Shown here piece by piece: positions 10,401 through 19,700 of a stretch of DNA of 64,000 nt. The translations under genes were made by a program, and so were the position numbers. The stretch's first letter is position 1, and each line of letters starts with the position of its first letter. The notes below the pieces were generated by a model. It was not told the DNA's origin, searched no databases, and saw nothing but the letters and a program-made list of their open reading frames with translations. The stretch is from Eutreptiella sp. 'Long Island Sound 2002' (taxonomy: Eukaryota > Euglenozoa > Euglenophyceae > Eutreptiales > Eutreptiaceae): NCBI GenBank assembly GCA_964036045.1, contig OZ038381.1:100755367-100819366 (forward strand), given 5' to 3'.

Positions 10401-10518
10401 TTGGCACGGGGAGAGGAGGTTGGTGGTGTTGTACTCCCGTGGTGACTGGTGGACACTCCCGCCGCGGGACCGTGGATTCCTCGATGAGACCGCTTTCCGC
10501 TTACCTGCAGGTGCATAG
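7417..10518 (+). CDS. OTU-like cysteine protease fused to a 2OG/Fe(II) dioxygenase-like (TET/JBP-type) domain
   Basis: The frame is open from the palindromic array; ATG 7417 in 'ccaccATG' is the best start and gives about 1033 codons to a TAG. Order: ~230 residues unassigned; four 44-residue repeats (8161-8695); a Ser/Pro-rich linker; an OTU-like core with Asp (9412), Cys in 'GACFYYAVAQSL' (9433) and candidate His in 'CGHF' (9871); then a double-stranded beta-helix-like domain. In the last domain 'WTTMQLSCNV' (about 10138) precedes 'PHQHVHD' (10177-10197), then a beta strand 'GHIWVE' and 'WHGTCSWHGERR' (10384-10419). This fits the pattern of an iron-binding HxD, a distal His (10387) and a 2-oxoglutarate-binding Arg (10414). 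The HxD Asp position reads His, so activity is doubtful. OTU proteases cleave ubiquitin; TET/JBP enzymes oxidise thymine or 5-methylcytosine. Both are family inferences. Confidence 0.55.
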   Translation: MHDGGSRVHYRGVATDLWERLAKRNRGRPGSRKAGAISGSPSSVETAEQRDVWCELVRALPLVDEWPFWTGDVAYPTPTMGYFYDRAIRHVTPSPYLWPQATSGPKPLVSDLLPSPKARASGRRNSLLPEAAVPRACVTVTQTRQERFDQALLQAAHGAARCLTIACQGLQEQRREPLTEDSLVAAYTLGRHFANSMRVPMQDCNELLLRCSPFSPEVPDSHPGRLHAAVRVMDNAWRDDGGLEMLQVQLEEMEAAGVQPAYTERLSPRGHPRGDPSDSTSSAVAQGVGAAVRMEEMEAAGVQRPCTQPLSQEGHPRGDPSDSTSSAVAQGVGAAVRMEEMEAAGVQRPCTQPLSQEGHPRGDPSDSTSSAVAQEVGAAVLMEEMEAAGVQRPYTQRLSPEGHPRVDPSDSTSSAVAQEGGAAVLMARDPFGDEFVTPTSSSLAQGRGPPAGAHRVDSPGKVLSPPAPPPGGANDSAACVGRGTPDPRSQVCPADESHSPAPHPVCLTPAASDGGVASSLEESSVPLAQKPKEPAAVDCSPSSTGTLATVQACSQSSADSGYTPVENPSSLATVRACNQSSAESATTPVAHPSSVGQSPRSKKRPGVPPPSNGAAVKRGKKEQGTKTAPIDPDAMALDDVDRKPSKAEVGRVLPSARSLKLRILPDQYVAGACFYYAVAQSLHAITSNTPLDGASLRARAIAVFRDMCGLSIQESTLSGNRDLEKDTWRGRPQGGMPDHFAALAKHVDGSVVLLRSDRYSIVTSGFGIDSALTSATVWVPGREHPLHYRDCGDMDEQCHRATVMVIAEAERDGVKGCGHFRGAVFDHSLQVAPFCTLHGMMGILAYKRGPVGGVRAWHLQLGVGGMKGHTNATDCRRTRLVQRTRNYKPLVTLVNKMAREMLPDWFTWTTMQLSCNVLTKPHQHVHDASPWSAVFSTGQHTRGHIWVEVGGVCNGRGGRRCSMECLDGVTRVGATYDVCQQPVLVRTGAWHGTCSWHGERRLVVLYSRGDWWTLPPRDRGFLDETAFRLPAGA
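8161..8695 (+). repeat. Four in-frame 132-bp coding repeats
   Basis: The repeated peptide begins 'EEMEAAGVQ' and ends 'SSAVAQ.VGAAV.M', 44 residues per unit, with starts near 8167, 8299, 8431 and 8563. The period is a multiple of three and units differ by few bases, so recent unequal exchange within the gene is likely. A shorter repeat ('LATV.ACNQSSA') follows at 9055-9180. Confidence 0.85.
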
Positions 10519-11519
10519 TGGGCCACTTGGTGGAGCACCGCGGCGACCATGGGGAATGGAGAATCCGCATGGGTACAACTGGTGTTGGTTGGGTACCACG
10601 CTGCAGTGTCTGTTGGTGGCGTCGGGTGGACATGAAGGACAGCGCGCGGGTTGCCTGGACGAGGAGGGTGTCTGGGGACCATTGTGGCAGGGTGTTGTGG
10701 CACATGGAGGAGGTGGTGCATACAATCCACAGGACATTGCTGAGAGGCTGGCAATGGAGGATGCCATGCGTGAGACGGTGTGCCCATGCAGCGGGCGATG
10801 CAAGTGCAAAGCCCCTGCACCAAAATTCCAATGGATGCGGCAAGCGGAGATGCCCGAGTGTTGGAAGTACATGGTGCCCAAGCTCACGGCCGCTGGGGTG
10901 GTTGCTCTGTCATGTTGTTTGTCGTACGAGCAGTTCTGGCAATACTGTGGTGCCTGTGGGGTGAAGGTTCTGCGGGAGGGGGGGGAGACAGCCATGCCAG
11001 CGCAGATATTGCATGTGACGAACCAGGGACAGAGTGTGCGACAGCGTGTGAAGGAGGGAATGAAGGGGAGACCGGTTGGGTTACCTGACAACCCCCCCCC
11101 CCCCGTGTCCGTGTGGGGGTGACCTGAGGGAGGCACCAATGTATACATCGGTGGTGTACAACGAGGTCGTGGGGTTACATGTCCACAACCAGCAGATATA
11201 CAAGTTGGTTCTGGACCATGAGTTTCTCGATTGCCTGGGGTGGCAATGGTCCTTGCATGCCATGGTGTTGCACATTGGAGCGACGAGGGAGGAGGGTCAC
11301 TTTGTGGTGCATGTCGTTTTCAACGACAGGTGGTGGTTGTGTAACGACACCACGGTGAAGGCCATGAACCCCCCCCCCGACCCGCGAAAGGCGACGTTTT
11401 CTGCTATACAAGCGGAAACGGACAGATTTGGTTGTACCAGACATGTCGCAGCGTGCCTCCCAACGGACAGGACCGCCGGCCCCTGGTCAGACACGGGATG
11501 CCCGGAGCGTACCTACTGA
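10484..11519 (+). pseudogene. Ubiquitin-specific-protease-like gene split by a poly-C frameshift
   Basis: The frame 10484-11122 contains 'YNWCWLGTTLQCLL', which resembles the USP Cys box, with the candidate nucleophile Cys at 10583. It also has a Cys-rich insert, 'CPCSGRCKCKAP', near 10780. After a run of about 13 C at 11092-11104 homology continues in another frame to 11519. That part holds 'WSLHAMVLHIGATREEGHF', resembling the USP His box, with His at 11298 and Asn-Asp at 11343-11348. USP enzymes remove ubiquitin from proteins. The two halves are short for a USP (~340 residues). The start overlaps the end of the dioxygenase gene in another frame; ATG 10556 is an alternative. The frameshift may be a sequencing error in the poly-C run. 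Confidence 0.55.
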
Positions 11520-14500
11520 CACCTCGGTGCCAGCCATGGCGCTGGCACCAGGTGCGCCCCCCCCCACCCCTCCTTCAACACAGGGTGCATCAAGGGTGGG
11601 GTACATCAGGAACAGGCCTATGCATGCCCAGAGCGTGCCTATGGACGCCTCTGTGCCAGCCATGGCGCTGGCACAAGGCGCACCCCCCCGTTCCCCAACT
11701 GCAACACAGAGTGCTTCAAGGGTAGGGGACATGAGTACGCATGCCCAGAGCATGCCTAATGAGATGTGTGTGGCTGCCTCGGCGCCGCTACAGACGTCCT
11801 CAGAATTTGTTGAGGCAGTGGCACAGTTGCTGCAGAAGCGCAAGGTGCGAGTGGCAAGGCATCTGAGAGTGCGTGTTGAAGCACACGAGATGCAACTGAG
11901 AGCACGGCATGCAAAAGAGTGGGATGCGCGGCATGCAGAGCATGGCATGTCACAATCCTCAGTGGCACAATCAGTCGAGCAAGACACGTTGAGGTCTGTT
12001 GCATTGGCCGCATCGGGGAAGGACGCATTGTGCGTGTTGATGCAGGCCACTCCCATGCAACTGGACAGTGGTCCAAAGACACTACAAATGTTTGTAGCCG
12101 CTCATTGGCAGTATCAGTTCACGACAAGTGGGGGTGTTGAGTGTGTGTGTTGTGCGTGGGCAAACGTGTGTGGCATTCCTGGGGTGGCGCGTCCCCCTAA
12201 GAAAAGTGAAGCCCTGGTATTGGGAACATATGCTGTAGGGATGCGCATGAAGACCTCCGGCCCAAAAACGTGGCGGAAGGAGGTGTTGGAAAGCCACTTG
12301 GGGTTATCACGTGGCACAACATCAAACCGAAAGAATCTACATAGGCCAGGGCACCACCACCGATTGGCTGAGGACAGTTTCAAGCTGCATTGTGCAGAGC
12401 GGTATCGCGCATTGTGCCCCACTGCTGGTGCCACAGCTGTGGTGGTGGGAGCGACCGTTGTGTTCGTCAGGGGGGAAGCCATGGACATTGGTGTGGCAGT
12501 GTCGGATGCTGAGGCAGCCATTCTGTCACGGTTGGTTGAGGTGTATATAGGGTTACGCATGTGCACTTCCATCCGTGCTATAAGTGAGCGCATCCTTCTG
12601 CACTGTTCTCTGACATCCGCCCCTGGGCACCATGCATCACGGCGGTGGATAGTTGAGAAGGCTATTGCCGCAATGCATGATGCCATGCAGGATGAGGTAA
12701 CGCATGCCCTATTCCTGGCACCGTTCATTGCAGTGATTGATTGACGGCTCGGATAGGCAGAGGCATCGCATCATAAGTACGCCATTCTGCTTATTTTCCC
12801 GGGGACTGGCCCAGGGGGCATGTGTGAGGTGTTCCTTGGTGTGGTGGATGTGGCCTGTGGTGATGCGCATGAGGTTGCAACGCAGCTAGAATGCGTCCTG
12901 ATGTCCTGGATTCCTGACCGTGATTGGTGGGCAAAGAGGGTAGTGACCTTTGCAGTGGACGGGGCTTCTAACCTTGGTGTGCGGGGTGCCAGTGCGCGGC
13001 AGGTTGTTGATGTCTCACACATTGAGAGCAATGTGTTCGCCTTGATTGGGAAGTGGTTAGTGTTGATGACACCCTTGGGTGAGCCGTGCCATGTGTTGCA
13101 GCGCAAGTTGGGTCTTGCATTGGAGGCTGCTGGCCCAACCCATGTTGATTACTTGGCGGCCGTCAATCGGCAACGAGGCTTGTACAATGGGGCACGGCAG
13201 TGGAAGGAGTTGCAAAAGTGTGTGCAAAGGCATGTGCAGGATAAACGTAGTGGCTTGCAGCTCATCCCCACAAGTCATCGCATCAGGTGGTCACAGGCGC
13301 ATGCACGGCGCAACACTGCTTTTTTGGCCAATGTCCCTTGGGTGGCACGACACTTGGATTCCAAGGTGCAGCATTCTACCAAGGAGGAGGATGTGTGGGA
13401 GGACTGCCATGATGCCAGCTTGCTTGCATGGGGGGTGGTCTACGGGGACATCCTGCATGGCAAGCGGTGTTTTAACAGTGTGGCACAACTACGTGCGCCC
13501 ACTAGTGCACACTTAGCCACTGCAACAGGTATGCTAGAAGCCCGGTTGCAGAGGGTGGCTCGCGAGGAGGGTCCAGGGTGGTTGCAATTCAAGGAGCAGA
13601 CTGTAACTGGTGCGTGGCGTGGTGTGCAGTTGGTCCAGTTTGATTCAAGTGGGCAGAAGTGTGCAACAACCCCTCCTTTTCCAGGCGTTCAGGCGCGTGC
13701 AGTGACCGATGTGTTGCTTGCAGGCATCAAGGAGGGGCAGGCAACCATTGACCCCAGGGGGGTGTTGGAGTGCGCAGTCTTGTTGGACCATGGCCGTTTC
13801 GTTGCCCTCCCGGTCAATGAGCGTGCTGCATATGGGGTGGAGCAGTTGCGTCAGTTCATGACTTCACACCAAGAAGAGTTGGGTGCAGCCAATGTGAACT
13901 GTGACCGTGCCTTGGTAGAGTGGGAAGGCCTTAAGGAGCACATGGTGCAGCACTTTGCAACTGTGCAAATGTCCAAGATGTGGGAGGCACTGGCACCTGA
14001 AAGGGCACATGCACAGTGGGGGAATGTGTGGCGCGTTCTCGCATTATTGCGAACATATTGCCCCGCTGAAGCTGCAGTAGAGCGTGCCATCTCTTTGCGT
14101 GGGAGGTTCTGCAGTAGTATGCATGACACTGTGGAGACACATGTCCTGAGCATGTGCATGGCATTGCATTCCAACTTACCCCCTTTACAGCAATGGGCAA
14201 AGGGACAAGGCGTTGCAGTGGCACGCCACCTGGCGGCCCATGCACGCTTCGATCTGCGCCCAAGACAGAGGGTTTCAAAGAAGGTAGGGGACAGAGAATC
14301 TGTGGAGGCTGCAATGCTTCAATGTCTGCAAGGTAATGAAGCAGTGGCTGATGATGGTGACAGCCTGCCCTTCTTTGGAGGGACGGGTACACCACTGAGC
14401 TCAACGGCACCCTCAGGAAAGGGTACAGAACGGCACCAGGCAGATGTGGTCAGCATTGTTGCACCTGATGGGACCCCTGACTCGCATGATGGCAACCATG

Positions 14501-15012
14501 ACTTCATCACTTTTCGCAGAGGTATGGAGTGTGCCACATGCAAGAAGGAGGTTCGCATCTGGTGCAATACATGTCTGGTGTGCCATGTATGCTTTTGCGC
14601 AAGTCCACGTCCTTGTGGGAACGTGGTGGTGAATGTTGTAGATGATGTCTGTGATGAGGGGGAGAACAATAGTGCAGACGAATTGGCCACACCACGGAAG
14701 CCAAATAAGAGGCGTGGTGTGGCCAGGATGCAAGCGAAATTGGTGATGGCCACGCAGAATGGCAGGCTGCGTGATTGGTCAAAGGGGGCGCTGTTGAACT
14801 GTCTGGATGTGCTTGGTGTGAAGGTGGCAGGTAACTGCGATCGGCAGGAACTGCGGGACCTTGCTACGCAGCATGCGTTGCCATTATTGGAAGAATGGGA
14901 TGCCTTTGTGCCGGACACGGACCGTGTCACGCGTTCTGCGGCACCACCAAGCAGCTCCCAGCCCAGTTGCTCGCAGCCAGTGGATGACATGGATGGACTC
15001 ATCGATGAATGA
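11428..15012 (+). pseudogene. hAT/ZNF862-like transposase with two in-frame stops at the first catalytic Asp
   Basis: The N-terminal frame (11428-12744) has Ala/Pro repeats, a basic helical stretch, and a zinc-binding-like region ('VECVCCAWANVCG', then 'LESHLGLS') as in TTF/ZNF862-type proteins. It ends in 'APFIAVID' plus TGA (12742). The same frame passes a TAG (12754-12756) and is then open to a TGA at 15012. In this superfamily the first catalytic Asp lies in that strand, so the stops hit the DESTD-like motif. Downstream, 'FAVDGASN' (Asp 12958) fits the second Asp, 'EPCHVLQRKLGLALEA' (about 13080) the CxxH-type motif, and 'VERAISLRGRF' (about 14071) the C-terminal dimerisation region. A Cys-rich knuckle (about 14526-14610) follows. 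It is probably the mobilising enzyme of the cluster, now broken or read through. Confidence 0.65.
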
Positions 15013-15750
15013 GAGGATGCCCACGTATTTGCATGTGCCCTTTTGTTGTTGTGTGCTGTCTTCGAAGATTTTTCCCATTTTCCCTGTTTGCACATTTGAT
15101 TTGATGTTCTGTGGCATTACCACGACCATTTTATTTGTGGATCTGAATTTAACTGATGCTGATTGCAATGGTCATGATGCAATCCCTTGAGATGTTTCCC
15201 ATTTGGCTTTTTTGTGTGGTGGTTGTTCAATTTTGCCACTTTTCCTGGTCCCACATTTTCCCCTTTCCCCTTTCCCCTTTCCCCTTTCCCCTTTCCCCTT
15301 TCCCCTTTCCCAAAGTACACAAACAAATTGTCTGCTCAAACAACCAAAATCAGAATCAAATTGAAGTTGTCACATACACTACTGTCAACAACAGGTGTGC
15401 AATTGCTTTCCAAACAGGGGGGTCTGTGTTTTCTGTGGCGCCTTTTCTCCTTGGGGGGGGGGGAGGGAGGCCGGAAAGCACCCGATAGTGGGCGGGGGGG
15501 GATGGGTGGGGGGGGGGTTTCCTGTGAAGAATTTGGTGTGGACAATGGCGGGGGGGGGGGCATTGGACCCCTAGACCCACCTCCAGTACATAAGAATATC
15601 AGACATCTTCGTGGACAGACCGCACACACAACATCCCTTATCAGACATCAGACATCAGACATCAGACCTTATACACATAGCTGCGGAAAACCCGTGCCCG
15701 TTTTCTACCCCCACGACCAAAAGGTGGTACCAAGATGGGGAGGGTGGGTC
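15013..15750. other. Spacer with homopolymer and short-repeat tracts, no gene
   Basis: This spacer contains a CCCCTTT array (listed separately), three poly-G runs of 9-11 bases between 15450 and 15560, and 'agacatc' repeats near 15640-15665. Nothing else is supported. Confidence 0.6.
15257..15312. repeat. CCCCTTT heptamer array, about 8 units
   Basis: Perfect 7-bp tandem repeat (AAAGGGG on the other strand). It resembles a telomere-like G-rich heptamer but is not the TTTAGGG or TTTTAGGG known from plants and Chlamydomonas. Confidence 0.9.
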
Positions 15751-17500
15751 TGAGCCATGCTCCAGCCCATACCATAGCAGGTGCAACTCCTGCAGACCCA
15801 CCACCACCACCACCACCACCCAACAATTGCTGCCGCCATCAGCAACCTCCAGCAGATGTGGCCCTGGGTAGTAGCATCACCCGGCAGTAGTAGCCCTAGC
15901 ATTATGCAGCAGCGTCCAATGGTGGTAGAGCCAAGCAGCAACGGTCCCTTGGCAACCACCACCACGAGTGGTGGCAGCAGTGGCCACCACACCGCACACT
16001 GGCATCCTCCGGCCAAATTAGCCCTAGGTTGCAGCAGCCTCCAGTGCGTGATATGTAGCAACAATTTGTGGTAGCAGCCCCAGGCATCAGCAGCACCAAC
16101 CTCCAGTAGCAGCAGCCTCATCACAAACAGTGGTAACCACACTTACCATGGCCACTAACGTACTTGATATACCAAGCATTCACATGGAGGCCTCATGGCC
16201 CCCCACAATAGCACAGCATGGTAAAACGACTCAGGGACTCAGGCGCCATGGGGAGGCACAAAACCTGGCAGTCCCAGGCATAAGGGGCCGTTCTGCCCGC
16301 CCATAGCCCCCTGTCATTCCTGTCGTAGGGACCTGGGGTCCGTTGGTTAGGAGCTCTGCTGCTGGGTTGCTGCAGCTTACCTTGCAAAGGGGGGTGGAGG
16401 GTGATGTAGACGGACCTGCTCGGATCTGCTGGCCGACCTGTGCAGTTGTTTCTCACCGGGCTCGCCGTGCAGGATTAACAGCAGCACAAGCACCAGCACA
16501 AATTAGTACGCAGCTATTGAAGGTCCCACGTTACGTAAGGTGGTCCCAATCCCATGGGGCTGTGGGTCGCTAGAACTGCATTCCCAACACCCCTTGGGGC
16601 TTTGGGCAGATGACGTTTCTTTTTGAAGGGCGACATCCGGACCACAGCTACAAGGGTTTGAAGAAGCAGTCCATGATGTCACACTCTTCGATGGATGCGT
16701 GTGTGGTCAGGCATCCATTGGGAGGGCTAAGCCAGTCCTGGAGTGTGTTGTTCCTGTGCTTTCGTTCACACCAGCGATGCATTCTGATGCTGTCCGAGAC
16801 TTCCCTCCAGCCCTGCCCAGTGCTTTCTTGAGGTTCACGTGTCCAGTCCATCCGCCTCCTGCTATTTCATTCAGCACAAGCGCCTGGTCAGAGTTTAATG
16901 CCAATGTTGCTTTTGGTGCGAATTGTGTCAAGTTTCGGGGGAAAAAAGGGTGTGGGGTGGACAAAAAGTGTAGCAAGCGGGAGTGGATTCCTCAGGGATG
17001 GCCTGTGTCTTATTTGCCCCCCGATATTTGTTTCTGATGGACACGCCGCTTAGGCGACTGGGGAAGGAGGTCTTGCCTCAGGCTCTGGCTAGGCATACCC
17101 CCCATGAGTGATGTGTCTGCAGAACTGTACTCGTAAGACCACCCCCACAGACAGCCATGCAGCAATGGTATGGTACCGGACTCTTGGCCATTACCTGCCA
17201 ATTGCTGTGGGTCACTCTCCGATCTCTGGTCCTTCAACACCCAAACCCCGGGGGGGTCGCCGGGCCCGGGTCCTTTACGCCGACCCCCCCCCCCCCCTCC
17301 CTGGAAATTGGCACCGAAGTGCCGGACCATCAGCGCCAAAGGCGCCCTAAGGCAAATTTGCTTGACTTAGTCGAGGGTGAAAAATTGGGTTTTCACCCCA
17401 TGTGTCTATACTCAAAATACTCAGTTTTTGTAGGAGAACCCAATAGTGGATGAAAACCAAATTGGACCAAATATGGATACCACCCCTGTGCAGAGGTATG
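15751..17500. other. Stretch without a supportable gene
   Basis: There are short CAC/CAG-rich blocks (15795-16120) and scattered open frames of at most ~110 codons with no recognisable motif. A block at 17375-17450 ('gttttcacccca.gtgt..tatactcaaaat') recurs diverged at about 23872-23930, so part of this is a dispersed repeat. Confidence 0.5.
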
Positions 17501-17508
17501 TCAGAGAT

Positions 17509-17577
17509 GGGCGCTACCCTAGTGGTAAAGCAGTGCCCTTCAACTGGAAGGTCGTGGGTTCGAACCCTGGTGGGGTC
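17509..17577 (+). repeat. tRNA-derived element head (SINE-like)
   Basis: A pol III box A-like 'taccctagtgg' (17516-17526) and a perfect box B 'ggttcgaaccc' (17557-17567) are spaced as in a tRNA. A four-pair anticodon-like stem (cctt/aagg) is visible. The acceptor arms do not pair, so this is not a functional tRNA. It is followed by T-rich runs at 17618-17660, as in many SINEs. Confidence 0.6.
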
Positions 17578-17664
17578 AATCTGCAGGACTATAGGCAGGA
17601 TGAGGGACACCATGGGAATTTTTTTTCTTGGTTTTTTTTTTGGTTTTTTTTTGTTCTTACTTTG

Positions 17665-18120
17665 TCCCCTTTGTTGGGGATCCCCGAGATTGCAAGATTT
17701 GTGCCCACTTGTGGGCCCCCAGAAGGCAGGGTTTAGGCATCCAATTCTGATTCTGTCCCCCTTGGTGATGTAGCATTTCTGCCCACTTGTGGGCCCCACC
17801 TATTCTGATTTTGTCCCCCTCTCTTTGGGGATCCCCGAGAATGCAGGGGTGATGTAGCATTTCCGCCCACTTGTGGGCCCCACCTATTTTGATTTTGCCC
17901 CCCTTGTCTTTGGGGACCCCCGAGAATGCAGGGGTGATGTAGCATTTCTGCCCACTTGTGGGCCCCACCTATTCTGATTTTGTCCCCCTCTCTTTGGGGA
18001 TCCCCGAGAATGCAGGGGTGATGTAGCATTTCCGCCCACTTGTGGGCCCCACCTATTTTGATTTTGTCCCCCTTGTCTTTGGGGACCCCCGAGAATGCAG
18101 GGGTGATGTAGCATTTCCGC
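17665..18120. repeat. 84-85-bp tandem repeat, about 5 units
   Basis: The block containing 'gatgtagcattt' and 'ttgtgggcccca' recurs near 17765, 17849, 17934, 18019 and 18104, a period of 84-85 bp. The segment 'ggggatccccgag' is itself palindromic. Long open frames on the minus strand across this array are compositional. Confidence 0.9.
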
Positions 18121-18376
18121 GGCCATTTGAGGCGGCCATTTCACACCATATATGTAGGGGTCTGGAGCCCCCCCCCCCCCCCTCTAGCTGGCCCCCTACC
18201 CCCCCCCAGACCCAGCCCCCCCCCCCGCCTTGACAGTGGCACCGAAGCAGGAAGGAGTCGGCGTATGGCCCATTGTCCCGACCCCCCGGGACCCAAACGC
18301 TGGGTCAACAGCCGGTCATTGTATGGCAGTCATTCCGTGTTTTGCACATTACTTTCTAATTTGACTGCATTGTCAT

Positions 18377-18865
18377 TTGGATTTTTTCGAGGAACTGGGG
18401 ACAGTCATACCTAACTTAGGTCTGCGTGTGTCCCATTCAAACCCACGTCTCGGGCTCCCACTGTCCAACAGGTTCCAGTGTGACAACTGTGGCCAGATTC
18501 ACGAAGCGTCAGAGGGCGTGTACCACTGCCAGGCCTGCCACTGGGACTGCAGCATCGGGTGTCTGAAGTGGGCGCTGCCTCGATGCAACACGGCCCCCCC
18601 CAGTGGCAGACTGCTGAGTGCCCCCCCGCACACCACGAGCATGTGCGCCAAGTGCCAAGCCCCGCTCTGCAAGCGCTTTGCACTTCCGGAGATCTACACT
18701 GCTGGCAGGTGCATGCCTGCAGGGCCCGGGGCCCCCTGGCCCCCAAACCCCGTCTGGCCAGGGTTTGCTGGGGAGTGCTGGGGGGCGTGGCAAATGGAGG
18801 GTGGGGCATGGCGGCAGGGGACCGGAAGATGGGGGCAAGGGCATAGGCGAAGCGGTGGAGTGTAG
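18377..18865 (+). CDS. DC1-like zinc-finger protein (small, unknown function)
   Basis: Open frame of 162 codons. Residues ~32-65 read 'CDNCGQIHEASEGVYHCQ' followed by 'CHWD' and 'C..GC', a Cys/His pattern like DC1/C1-type or ZZ zinc fingers. A further Cys pair ('MCAKCQAPLC') follows near residue 94. Beyond residue 120 the sequence is low complexity and may not be coding. The same finger is in the frame at 19701-20543, so the two are paralogues or parts of one gene. Confidence 0.5.
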   Translation: MDFFEELGTVIPNLGLRVSHSNPRLGLPLSNRFQCDNCGQIHEASEGVYHCQACHWDCSIGCLKWALPRCNTAPPSGRLLSAPPHTTSMCAKCQAPLCKRFALPEIYTAGRCMPAGPGAPWPPNPVWPGFAGECWGAWQMEGGAWRQGTGRWGQGHRRSGGV

Positions 18866-19700
18866 GACGAGAGCTGGGGGGCAGGGGAAGCCACGGCAGA
18901 GGCAAAGGGCACAGCGAGGCCTCGTGGTTTGTTACAATGTTGCCGAATCACAAGACACGCGCATCGTATTGTTTTCACTGATCTGCTGGAGGGGGTCCCA
19001 AGGGTGCGGCCTCCCGAGAGGGCTTCTATGGAGGTGGCAACTAGACATGCCCATCTTCGATAACGAAGGAAAGCTCTGTATGCACTTCAGTTCTGTGGAG
19101 AAAATTGGGCCATTTCATTTGACACATGTTGCACAACAGGGCGGTGGTTTCGGGGACCTGGGCACAAGGAGCCCCCCTCCCCCCCGCCGCGGTGCAATGT
19201 CCACAGCAGTCAGCCGAGGAAGCAGACAACCCCTGCCGCAGCACCCCTCCCCGCACTGCCCACCCAAGGCACCGTGCTCAGAGTGCACGGACCCTCAGCG
19301 CGAGTGCACCTGAGAACTCTCGTCGGCCATTTGGGGGGCGTCTTGCACGCTGTGCACAAATTTTGTACAGGACCATACCCAAGCTCCATAGCAGTGCCTA
19401 GCACCGGTAACAATGAGCCCTGCTACGCATTTGTATGCGTTGCTTGTATGCCTTGCCCTCATTTTAGTGCATTTATGTGTGTTGTTGTGCATCTTTTTCT
19501 CTTGTTTGTGGTGTCTGTCGAGAATTTGGATTCGCATTCCGAGTACAAACTATGGTGATATATTTGGGACCCCTTTGCGGTTGGTGATGCACTGGGTGGG
19601 TTAGGATAACTTACTGAGTGAAGGTAGGACCGGGGCAGTTCTGAGAGCAGCACGGAACGACCCAACTCCGCCCCGCGAGCCTAACTTCCATGGGAAGCAT

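Noticed and set aside
11428-15012. KDZ-class (Zisupton-like) transposase
   Set aside because: The TET/JBP association suggested it, but the DGAS, CxxH and ERA(I/F)S motifs fit hAT/ZNF862-like enzymes better.
15257-15312. Interstitial telomere repeat
   Set aside because: CCCCTTT does not match known green-lineage telomere units; kept only as a microsatellite.
17509-17577. Functional tRNA gene
   Set aside because: Boxes A and B are good but acceptor arms do not pair and the anticodon loop lacks the conserved U33 position.
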